Shown here one piece after another: positions 54,552 to 64,000 of a stretch of DNA of 64,000 bases. The position numbers and the translations under genes were made by a program. Positions within the stretch are counted from its first letter, which is position 1. Each line of letters opens with the position of its first letter. Source of the stretch: Albugo candida (Eukaryota > Oomycota > Peronosporomycetes > Albuginales); the NCBI GenBank assembly GCA_040437565.1, contig JBDOQK010000045.1:1-64000 (forward strand), read 5' to 3'. The notes beneath the pieces were generated by a model that saw only the letters and a program-made list of their open reading frames with translations, was not told where the DNA came from and did not search any database.

Positions 54552-56798
54552 ATGTTTCGAAATCGATTGGAATGCGTGGTCTCTATGTGGAGACAGCGAC
54601 AAAGACAATGGTATTCGTCGTACGCTCCGATCAACCGCTTGTACCTCACATCGACAGATTACGTCCCATACACTGCTCCGCTTCTTTTGGGTCTCGCGAG
54701 CGTTTTGGAGCAAAAGTATGGTCGCATTGGATACTTTCGTCCAATTCTTCCGACACGAAAACAACGCCCAATCGATCATCACGTGGAACTCATGCAAAAG
54801 CTATTGGGACTCGAACCACACGCTACGACACAGCCTCTGTATGCGCTCAGTAGCGAAGAAGCTTTGGAATTCTGTCTTCGAAACGAACAAGATCAATTGA
54901 TCGATCAAATTCTCTTCACACTCGATAAAGCTCAACGAAACCACGATTTCATGATCATTGAAGGCTCAGCATTCCCGTCACATGAAACCAATTCTGTCAG
55001 TTGGCAACTTCACAAACAAATTGCAAATGCAATGGGCGCGTCTGTGATTTTATGTATGGACGCAGGAACTCGTGAATTCCCATCAAATACGTCGGAATTA
55101 GTGAATGAGATTGTCATTCGTACGCTTCTCGGAAGAGAATCCGCCGAAGCGGAACATGTCAATTACTTTGGAACACTTATCAATCGCGTCCGCGTCAACG
55201 ATCCGTCTGCGTTTGCTTTGGAATTGGAGAAAGCTTTTGAGAAGAATACAATTCCGTATTTGGGCTTTCTTCCGTACGATCGCGTCTTAGCGTCGCGAAG
55301 ACTCAATGAGGTTGCCTATCGACTCGGAGCCAAAGCTGTTGTCAATGTCAATGACTCTGCGAAAACGGTCTCTGTATCGGACATTGTGGTCGCAAGCAGT
55401 CAATTGAAAGAATTTCTGCATCACGTCAAAGACCGAAAGGATGGACTTTTAGTGCTCACATCCGCCGATCGATCGGATATGCTTTTGGGGCTTTTAGCTT
55501 CCCGTCTTCCGGGAATTCTCCCGCGAATTGCCGGCATTCTTCTCACCAACGGCGAGTACCCCGACAGTCAGACACAAGCGATACTCAATGGCGTCGCGGA
55601 ATCCCATAAATCAGGTCTTTCGATTCCCATTTATCTCATTGGAATGGACACATACACTGCCGCAACGGAATTGCATACAATTCGAACGGGAATTCTTCCA
55701 ACAAGCGTACAGAAAATCGCCACAAGTCAGACGCTCACGGAGCAATTCATCAACAAGAAACTGCTTATCGGCGAATTGGCGCACGGATTCATCTCAAATT
55801 GCTCCCCGAAACAATTTGAGCACATTTTATACACCAAAGCACGCAACGCAAAACGACATATTGTGCTTCCCGAAGGCAATGACGAGCGAATTCTGCGTGC
55901 AGCCGATGAGATTCTCCGATCGAATATCGCGACATTGACAATTCTTGGCGATGTGAATGAGATCCAATTGCAAGCGAAAACGTTGGGTCTCGATCTATCA
56001 ATCGCGACAATAATCGATCCCGCGAAATCGGAGCATTTGGAGCGATATATCGATCGATATCTCTTCCTTCGAAAGCACAAAGGCGTTGTCAAAGATATGG
56101 CTCGCGATGTCGTAATGGACGCAACGTATTTCGGCACGATGATGGTGGAAATGGACGATGCGGATGGGATGGTCTCTGGCGCGTATCACACAACAGCCGA
56201 TACGATACGACCCGCTTTACAGCTTATAAAGACACTTCCAAATCGACCTTTAGTATCGAGTATTTTCTTCATGGGATTACAAGATGGTGTGCGTATCTTT
56301 GGCGATTGTGCAGTGAATACGAATCCATCCGCTGAAGAATTGGCTCAGATTGCAGTGACCAGTGCTGAAAGTGCCCAAGCCTTTGGAATCCATCCTCGTG
56401 TCGCGATGCTTTCCTACGCAACTGGTGAATCCAACTCGGGACCCAATGTCGACAAAGTGCGTGCGGCCACGCGAATCGCGCAACAATTACGACCCGATCT
56501 CGATATATTTGGACCGATTCAGTATGACGCTGCTGTGGATCAAGCAATAGCAAAACAAAAACTCAAATCGCCTACCGCGCAGAGTATGCGCGTCGGAGGT
56601 CATGCGAATGTGCTCATCTTTCCCGATTTGAATGCCGGTAATAACACGTACAAAGCCGTCCAACAAGCAACGCGATGTATTGCGATCGGTCCAATGCTTC
56701 AAGGCTTACGGAAACCCGTGAATGATCTCAGTCGAGGCGCTACCGTCAAAGATATCGTCACTACTGTCGCGATCACTGCGATTCAAGCGGATGCATAG
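54552..56798 (+). CDS. Phosphate acetyltransferase, long bacterial type
   Basis: The frame is open from 54420, where an ATG overlaps the TGA of the synthetase gene. The ATG at 54552 (MFRNRLECVVSMWRQRQRQW) is preferred because it gives a basic, presequence-like start and a 5' leader; it yields 748 residues. The N-terminal half matches the P-loop-like and DRTGG parts of long Pta (FRPILPTRKQRP, FMIIEGSAFPSHE, FGTLINRVRV, LVLTSADRSDMLLGLLAS). The C-terminal half is the catalytic PTA domain: RHIVLPEGNDERILRAAD, DADGMVSGAYHTTADTIRPA, VAMLSYATGESNSGP and NVLIFPDLNAGNNTYK. It interconverts acetyl-CoA and acetyl phosphate. Pta is mostly bacterial but is known in oomycetes together with acetate kinase. 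No acetate kinase is seen in the window. Intronless, and followed within about 50 bases by channel gene 2. Confidence 0.92.
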   Translation: MFRNRLECVVSMWRQRQRQWYSSYAPINRLYLTSTDYVPYTAPLLLGLASVLEQKYGRIGYFRPILPTRKQRPIDHHVELMQKLLGLEPHATTQPLYALSSEEALEFCLRNEQDQLIDQILFTLDKAQRNHDFMIIEGSAFPSHETNSVSWQLHKQIANAMGASVILCMDAGTREFPSNTSELVNEIVIRTLLGRESAEAEHVNYFGTLINRVRVNDPSAFALELEKAFEKNTIPYLGFLPYDRVLASRRLNEVAYRLGAKAVVNVNDSAKTVSVSDIVVASSQLKEFLHHVKDRKDGLLVLTSADRSDMLLGLLASRLPGILPRIAGILLTNGEYPDSQTQAILNGVAESHKSGLSIPIYLIGMDTYTAATELHTIRTGILPTSVQKIATSQTLTEQFINKKLLIGELAHGFISNCSPKQFEHILYTKARNAKRHIVLPEGNDERILRAADEILRSNIATLTILGDVNEIQLQAKTLGLDLSIATIIDPAKSEHLERYIDRYLFLRKHKGVVKDMARDVVMDATYFGTMMVEMDDADGMVSGAYHTTADTIRPALQLIKTLPNRPLVSSIFFMGLQDGVRIFGDCAVNTNPSAEELAQIAVTSAESAQAFGIHPRVAMLSYATGESNSGPNVDKVRAATRIAQQLRPDLDIFGPIQYDAAVDQAIAKQKLKSPTAQSMRVGGHANVLIFPDLNAGNNTYKAVQQATRCIAIGPMLQGLRKPVNDLSRGATVKDIVTTVAITAIQADA

Positions 56799-56850
56799 GA
56801 TGTGTCGGTTTCCAAGCAACAGCTTTATATTTAGAAGCTGGAAGCATCGA

Positions 56851-59800
56851 ATGATTCCACGGACGATCACATCGCCGACCGCAGGTCTTGTGCCTCGACA
56901 GCATGAGAAAGCGATATGTCAGGTGTCGGAATGCAAAGCGAAATCGTATCCGTACGATCGATGGATTGTATTCCTCGTCGTCTTTCGATTGCTCGATTTC
57001 ATATATCTCTTCCTTTCGATTCCGCTTCGTATCGGATTTTTCTTCGATCCGTTCGTAGCGCACGCGTTTGCGTGTGGCACATGGCGTACATCGACGACTG
57101 TGTTTACTGTTTTGGATGTTGTGGCGGAAGGGATCGCATTCAGTCATATCGCTGGACTTCGAAAGCGTCAACGTCGAGCGATTGCATCACTTGCCGATGC
57201 TGCAGCGTGTCCAAATGTCCAAAAGAGAAAAGCTCGACCGATTCCAATGCGAGATCCTTCATCGAGGGAAGACACGTACGATTCCAAGACATCCAATACG
57301 ACTCAAACAGTCGAAGCGCTTTCTCTATGGTATCTAATGTCAATGCTGCCTTTGGAATGGATCGCTGCATTCACAGGTGTCAATACGCTTCACGTACTGA
57401 GACTTCATCGAATGCTGAGGCTGCAGGGCGTTTCCGCGTGGTGGACGACTGTGAATGAGACATTTCCATCATTGAGATTCTTGAAACAAATGCATTTCGG
57501 TGAAAAGCTCTTGTACCAAACGATTTTGATCGGATGTGTTTCGTGTCATATCGCCGCCTGTGGGTACATGTGGATCGCTCATTTCGAATGCGGAATGGAG
57601 ATGGAATATTGCCCTCTTACAACTGCTGCAAGGGCGCATCGTCGACTCGACACGATAGCCACTCGTACATGCTGGGCCGTCGAAGATCGACTCACACATG
57701 CGTCGACGTTCCGAAAGTATAGTCGAGCAGTGTATTGGGCATCGAGGACGCTGATCACGCTCGGGTACTATGACGTCGCACCACGAACGAATTTGGAGAC
57801 GATTTTCAGTATGGGGATACAACTACTTGGCGCTGTGTTCAGCACGTGCATTATCGCGACGTTGTTGTTCATTTTCCGGTACCGAAATCTTCGTCGAGCG
57901 GAATTCAACAAGCACGTGGACAATGCCAAGCATCTGATGAAGCTGTACAAGCTTCCAAAGAAGATTCAAAAGCGTGTGTTTGCGTACTATGACCATGTTT
58001 GGAACGTGTATTCCGGGCTGCCGGGGGAACAATGCGTGCTGGAACGACTTCCAGAGCATTTACAGACGCAAATTCGGTATCAAGTACGCATCAAGAGGCT
58101 TTATAGCGTGTCGTTCCTCGGGAAAGAACCATTGGAATTTGTCAATCTTCTGGCCGTCAAGCTGTCACATCGCGTCTATGCGCCGAGAGATTGGATCATA
58201 CGTCGTGTGCCGACATCGATGTACTTTGTATCGATTGGGGAAGTGATTCTACACAATCAATCGGCGTGGAAAGACAAAACGCGACTCATTGGCGTCGGCG
58301 ATCATTTCGCATCGAATGCGCTACTTCACGCGGAATGGAATGTCGATATTGTCGCTCGAGCACATACGTTTTGTGAGCTGCATCAGCTTCCACATCACGC
58401 TTTCCACGATACATTACATGCGTTTTTCGGTGATCAAGCAGGCGTCCAACTGGAAAGGATGCGTGTGCAGCTTTCTCGGAAGGATCAACAGCAGCAAAAG
58501 ACGGAGAAAATGTTGGGGAAACGAGTCACACAACGATTCACCGTGCTGTCCATTGGCGATACATTGCATGAGGAGAACATGGACACTCCAATTGGAGTCT
58601 ACCGACTGATGTATTGGATCCAAAGCATACGACCTCGAAATTGGTTTCGGGAATGGACGCTGCCGGAGAGTCCATTTCGATACTATTGGGAACACTTTCG
58701 ATGTATCTGTTTGACATTTATCGCGTTCGAAGTTCCTTTCTATCTCGCGTTTGATGGAGGATGGCCATTTTTCAAAGACGATAGCAACGAGATCGATCGG
58801 ATGTGGGCAATTGTTGTAGAGGTTTTCTTCGGGTTGGATTTCATGTTTCAATGTCGTTATTTCGCGGTATTGGATCCCGTCTTACAGACACTCGTTCATG
58901 ATCCCGCGTACTTGATGGAGCATTACAAATTGAATGGAATGACACTCGATGCGGTCGCGTTACTTCCCGTGCCATTGCTACTGGAAATTCTCTCGTTTCG
59001 ATCGAGTACCTCACGATGGATGTATTTGTTCCGATTACTTCGACTTTGTCGCTTGGCGAAATTCCATTTCCATTTGTCAGAGATTGTGAGGCTTCGAAAT
59101 CTCAGCTCTCGCGTGGAACGAGCATTACGACTCTTTATGTACGCGACGTGGACCATGCACGTGACTGGATGTCTATGGTTTGAGATGGCACGACTCAGTA
59201 TGCCGCCAGTGTTTCCAATGAGAGGGAACGTGACACGCTCGAGCTGCCTCGAAGATGCAAATGTACATCAGAATTGTTCCTGGCTCGTGTTTGATTGCTA
59301 CGGGCAGATGGCGACCCGTCTTCCAATGGAAAATAAAGACTCGAGCTACACAAAGTCGTTTGCGTACATCCGATCGTTTTACTGGGCTGTCGTCGCATTA
59401 ACGACANNNNNNNNNNNNNNNNNNNNNNNNNNNNNNNNNNNNNNNNNNNNNNNNNNNNNNNNNNNNNNNNNNNNNNNNNNNNNNNNNNNNNNNNNNNNNN
59501 NNNNNNAATCAATCGGCGTGGAAAGACAAAACGCGACTCATTGGCGTCGGCGATCATTTCGCATCGAATGCGCTACTTCACGCGGAATGGAATGTCGATA
59601 TTGTCGCTCGAGCACATACGTTTTGTGAGCTGCATCAGCTTCCACATCACGCTTTCCACGATACATTACATGCGTTTTTCGGTGATCAAGCAGGCGTCCA
59701 ACTGGAAAGGATGCGTGTGCAGCTTTCTCGGAAGGATCAACAGCAGCAAAAGACGGAGAAAATGTTGGGGAAACGAGTCACACAACGATTCACCGTGCTG

Positions 59801-62800
59801 TCCATTGGCGATACATTGCATGAGGAGAACATGGACACTCCAATTGGAGTCTACCGACTGATGTATTGGATCCAAAGCATACGACCTCGAAATTGGTTTC
59901 GGGAATGGACGCTGCCGGAGAGTCCATTTCGATACTATTGGGAACACTTTCGATGTATCTGTTTGACATTTATCGCGTTCGAAGTTCCTTTCTATCTCGC
60001 GTTTGATGGAGGATGGCCATTTTTCAAAGACGATAGCAACGAGATCGATCGGATGTGGGCAATTGTTGTAGAGGTTTTCTTCGGGTTGGATTTCATGTTT
60101 CAATGTCGTTATTTCGCGGTATTGGATCCCGTCTTACAGACACTCGTTCATGATCCCGCGTACTTGATGGAGCATTACAAATTGAATGGAATGACACTCG
60201 ATGCGGTCGCGTTACTTCCCGTGCCATTGCTACTGGAAATTCTCTCGTTTCGATCGAGTACCTCACGATGGATGTATTTGTTCCGATTACTTCGACTTTG
60301 TCGCTTGGCGAAATTCCATTTCCATTTGTCAGAGATTGTGAGGCTTCGAAATCTCAGCTCTCGCGTGGAACGAGCATTACGACTCTTTATGTACGCGACG
60401 TGGACCATGCACGTGACTGGATGTCTATGGTTTGAGATGGCACGACTCAGTATGCCGCCAGTGTTTCCAATGAGAGGGAACGTGACACGCTCGAGCTGCC
60501 TCGAAGATGCAAATGTACATCAGAATTGTTCCTGGCTCGTGTTTGATTGCTACGGGCAGATGGCGACCCGTCTTCCAATGGAAAATAAAGACTCGAGCTA
60601 CACAAAGTCGTTTGCGTACATCCGATCGTTTTACTGGGCTGTCGTCGCATTAACGACAATTGGGTACGGCGATGTTGTCGCGTTCTCTACAGCGGAGAGT
60701 TTGTTTGCGGCACTTTGGGTCTTTATCGGTGGCATTATCAATTACGTCGTAGTTGCAGCCATGTCCAATATCATCTCTTCGTCTTTAGCGTCGAAACGCG
60801 ACGCTCTTGAGAAAATCAATCACACGAATCTCCTTCTTACGCACTTTGGCGTCGCGGAACCGATTGCGACGCGTATTCGAAAGTATTACCAGCAGCGAGC
60901 GTCGATGGGCCAAAAGCTCGAGACAGAAACACTTGTTCTTCAGTACATTCCCGATCATCTTGGTACAAAGATCTCAAGGATGCTTCATGCGGACGCGATA
61001 AAGAGCATTTCGCTGTTCCAAGGACGTGGTCGACTTTTGGTTGGGCTCATGGGTTTATTCCGACGAAGAATGTTTTATTACGGGGATCTGTTGTCGCCAG
61101 TGAATGCTCAAGTTTGTGACGAGATGATGGTGATTGTGTCGGGAAGAGTCGATGGGTACAGCGTACACCATCCTCACAAAGTTCCTCTGCACGGACTCAG
61201 TGATGGACACCATTTTGGTGTCGCAGAAATGCTTCTTCGACAGCCACTTGCACTTAAACTCGTCGCACGATCCGCGATCGTGGAAGCTTCGATGCTCACA
61301 TACGCTGCGTTTGAGACGATGGAGCGACAATTTGCAGTCCAAGTCCAAGAGCTCAAGAAGAACGCGATGCAGCAGCTCGGAGACGATCGGAAAAAGCTTG
61401 AAGCGATCGAGTCTAATCTCATGCATGCGACCACACTGCTCAAGTACTCTCAGTCTTGCACAACGCTATTTGCCGACGACAGCGTCCCCATCGGATCGTC
61501 CGAGTCGTCAAAGGAGGCGCTAAGGCTTGTGTGGGAACCGCTAATGATCCTTCTGTACAGCTTCAACGCATACAGCATCATGTTCCGTATCGCATTCCTC
61601 AGCGACTTACGGCCTTCTAGACGCGTTCTCATGCTCCTAAGTGATATTGTGCAGGATTTCGTGCTGTGGATCGATCTGTACCTTTGTCTGTACTACTTGG
61701 AATGCAAGTTGGCCACCGTCGAGAATCTATGGACGAGAAATATCAGAGACCAACGTGTGAGCTTTTCAAGCTGGAAATTCCGACTTCGAATAATGAGTCT
61801 CATGCCGTTGTATTACCTTTCGACATCGAAAGAATGCGCTCGTGGGATTCTGTGGATGACAGTGCTGCGTGTGCCTCGTCTTTGGGGTTTGGCGCAAATT
61901 GGACATCGAACGAATGCGTTCATTATGCAGCTTCAACAGCGATTCCCCACAGCCTCGGGGCATCAAGTGACAACGATTGCCAGCCTCATCAAACTCTTAT
62001 CGGTGCTGTTATTCGTAGCGCATGTGGGAGCATGTGTCTTTTACACGATCTCCGCTGCCAATACGCACGCACTGGAGAACCCGAATTCATGGATCTCGCA
62101 TGATCATGTTGTTGTCCAGCAGCTTGGTCATCGCGTACAGAGTCAATGTGCAAGTTTACGTGTCAGTGGCGCTCTGTATATCCGAGCACTTTACTGGGCT
62201 CTTACCACATTGACTCTTGTCGGGTCCAAGGAAGTGACGCCTTTGGATCGGACTTCGACGGTGTGGGCGGTGCTTGCGTGCTTGTGCTGCACCTTTGTGG
62301 TGGGTCATATCGTCGGTGAGCTTTCAGAGCTGATGCTGGAAGATGATAAAGGGAAGAAAGAACTGCATGAACGTATCCACGATTTGGAGCAATACGCCAA
62401 AGAGAACTCTCTTCCGTCATCGTTACGAGCTCGAAGTCTTCATTATTTGAAGTATCATTTCGCGCATACGAAAGGGATGGAATTGGCGGTACAGGACGCA
62501 TTTCGTGATTTATCGCAGCCGTTAAAGGCGCAATTGATGGAGAGTTATCATCGACGGACACTGGAAGCGATCCCAATTGCTCGATTTCTCAATAAGGTGC
62601 AACTCCACACTTTGGCGATGCGTCTCCGACCTCAGTTATACATTCCAGGCGACATTGTTGTACGTCAGGGCGATCCAGGCTACGATCTGTTTATTATTCG
62701 ACACGGAATCTCGATGGTTGTGTGGGAGAATACGGGAAGTATTGTGGCAACGCTGTCGTCTGGAGCGATGTTTGGTGAAGTTGCATTCTTTCTATCGCAA

Positions 62801-63600
62801 GCTCGACGCACCGCTACCGTGCAGACAATGACATGCAGTGAGATTTACGCGGTCGATCGAGAGACGTGGCAACGAGTACTTCCTTCTTTCTTCCATGATA
62901 TCGAGCCAGGTCAGGATCCTAACGGTTTACACTCCAATATACGTCCACTACGTCAGCCGAGAAGGATTGGAAGCACAGAGGTCGCCATATGTACGTGGGT
63001 CCAGCATTGTCTTGAAGCGTACGGTCGTGTCGCGATGGAGATCATCAAGGAGACTCGACCTGAAAAGGGACAAGTTGCACCGCCGGAAGGTGGGATCCAT
63101 CGACCTGCGTACCCTCATCGACTGGAAAAACGAGCGTCTTCGTACCAGTCTCCAGCTCGAAGGACGAATGGAAGAGAGCGACGCAATCTCACGGAAGGAG
63201 ATCGACATGAATCCTCTGAACGTCGCAGTCCGACTGTAATCGTGGACAAGGCTGAGAGCGGTAGGGAGGCTGAAACGCTGAAAAGTACGCAAATGCATTC
63301 GCTTTCACAATGGTCCGACATCTCGAGCTCGCATAAAGTGGACGTCGATGTGCAGGATCGCGTCATGTTGATGTCGTTTCTTGTTCGAATTGCCCGTGAA
63401 GAGAGCCTTAAAGCACAGAGACACGGAACTGTGCTTGAGGACACATTGAAAGTGGGGCGTTTTGGCAAGGCAATTTCTCGTCTTACGCGTATTTTGCGTC
63501 TGCATCGTACGAACGAAAGAGTGATGCCGAGGAAAATGCTGACCGTACTGGCGTCACACGCTCCATTGTCCAATTTTCAGCACTCTGTGGTGCAGCTGAA
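56851..63600 (+). CDS. Second giant multi-domain cyclic-nucleotide-binding-type channel (partial, runs off the window)
   Basis: The frame is open from 56722, inside pta. The ATGs at 56791, 56800 and 56851 are the realistic starts; 56851 (MIPRTITSPTAG) leaves a short leader. Collapsing the 1,152-bp contig overlap (58255-59406 = 59507-60658) restores a single frame of at least 1,830 residues up to the gap at 63601. Three channel units are visible and a fourth is expected beyond the edge. Pore motifs, counted from this start, are TLGYYD (G305), TIGYGD (G854) and LVGSKE (G1374). Only unit 2 has the canonical K+ filter, and unit 3 has lost it. S4-like runs are LHVLRLHRMLRL, YLFRLLRLCRLAKF and VLRVPRLWGL. 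The unit 3 nucleotide-binding cassette is FGEVAFFLSQARRTATV, a near-perfect match to the consensus FGE...RTA; units 1 and 2 lack it. Layout and wording match channel gene 1, so the two are paralogues. Likely a membrane pseudo-tetramer. Confidence 0.83.
59407..59506. other. 100-N gap with 1,152-bp duplicated flank in channel gene 2
   Basis: The sequence at 58255-59406 recurs exactly at 59507-60658. It includes S1-S6 of unit 2 up to the pore helix, and makes one gene look like two overlapping ORFs. Confidence 0.95.
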
Positions 63601-63700
63601 NNNNNNNNNNNNNNNNNNNNNNNNNNNNNNNNNNNNNNNNNNNNNNNNNNNNNNNNNNNNNNNNNNNNNNNNNNNNNNNNNNNNNNNNNNNNNNNNNNNN
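63601..63700. other. 100-N gap with duplicated flank at the right edge
   Basis: Bases 63701-64000 repeat 62944-63243 exactly. The overlap presumably runs on to the equivalent of 63600 outside the window, so 63701-64000 adds no new sequence. Confidence 0.93.
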
Positions 63701-64000
63701 TCCACTACGTCAGCCGAGAAGGATTGGAAGCACAGAGGTCGCCATATGTACGTGGGTCCAGCATTGTCTTGAAGCGTACGGTCGTGTCGCGATGGAGATC
63801 ATCAAGGAGACTCGACCTGAAAAGGGACAAGTTGCACCGCCGGAAGGTGGGATCCATCGACCTGCGTACCCTCATCGACTGGAAAAACGAGCGTCTTCGT
63901 ACCAGTCTCCAGCTCGAAGGACGAATGGAAGAGAGCGACGCAATCTCACGGAAGGAGATCGACATGAATCCTCTGAACGTCGCAGTCCGACTGTAATCGT

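Noticed and set aside
56722-56850. Channel gene 2 starting inside pta at 56722
   Set aside because: It would overlap pta by 77 bases, and the extra residues resemble a shadow of the pta frame; later ATGs are available.
59711-63772. Separate channel gene starting at 59711
   Set aside because: Same reason: the first 1,152 bases after the gap copy the bases before it, with matching frame.
1-64000. CRISPR arrays, rRNA genes or bacterial operons
   Set aside because: No regular short repeats with spacers, no rRNA-like stretch and no Shine-Dalgarno pattern were seen.

Overview
The window looks like part of an oomycete genome, most likely a small-genome, fairly AT-rich one such as a white rust (Albugo). 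The grounds are short GT-AG introns of 48-62 bp, tight gene spacing, initiator-like sequences just upstream of start codons that resemble the oomycete consensus GCTCATTYYNCAWTTT, a TTTAGGG-type telomere-like patch, a bacterial-type phosphate acetyltransferase in a eukaryotic setting, and genes typical of flagellated cells. The species is inference.

Assembly. There are 20 runs of exactly 100 N. At most of them the bases left of the gap are repeated exactly right of it, so these are unmerged contig overlaps and not missing sequence. They create false gene breaks and false duplications. The largest is a 1,700-base overlap (38338-40037 = 40138-41837) that doubles one whole gene and the 3' end of another. 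Where the overlaps are collapsed, the frames of both giant channel genes, the Tubby gene, the Rab gene and the armadillo gene run through without a break.

Left half (1-26.7 kb) is repeat-rich and gene-poor. It holds a ~200-bp satellite, two copies of a DDE transposase family (1.6-4.0 kb minus, fairly complete; 15.4-17.85 kb plus, decayed), a broken LINE with an internal fold-back (8.1-12.3 kb minus), further LINE pieces at 18.3-19.1 kb and possibly 25.6-26.4 kb, a diverged tandem repeat (13.6-14.3 kb) and some unidentified broken coding sequence (4.7-6.8 kb).

Right half (26.7-64 kb) is gene-dense apart from a non-coding stretch with an inverted repeat at 44-49 kb. In order: a giant four-domain cyclic-nucleotide-binding-type ion channel (+); a Tubby-domain protein (-); three tandem lumazine-synthase-family genes (-); a trypsin-fold protease-like gene with Cys at the nucleophile position (+); an ARMC2-like armadillo protein (-); a Rab GTPase (+); ATP synthase OSCP (-); tRNA-Leu(CAG) (+); threonyl-tRNA synthetase (+); phosphate acetyltransferase (+); and a second giant multi-domain channel running off the right edge (+).

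The most unusual content is the pair of single-chain multi-domain channels, whose pore motifs differ from domain to domain (LGFAD, VAYGD, INYGD, ISYGD in the first; LGYYD, IGYGD, VGSKE in the second), and the lumazine synthase triplet, in which the catalytic His position is Ala in two copies and the loop is rebuilt in the third, with a Cys-rich tail on one copy. Tubby, ARMC2 and four-domain cyclic-nucleotide channels all have flagellar links elsewhere, so a zoospore-flagellum role for part of this locus is a reasonable but unproven reading.
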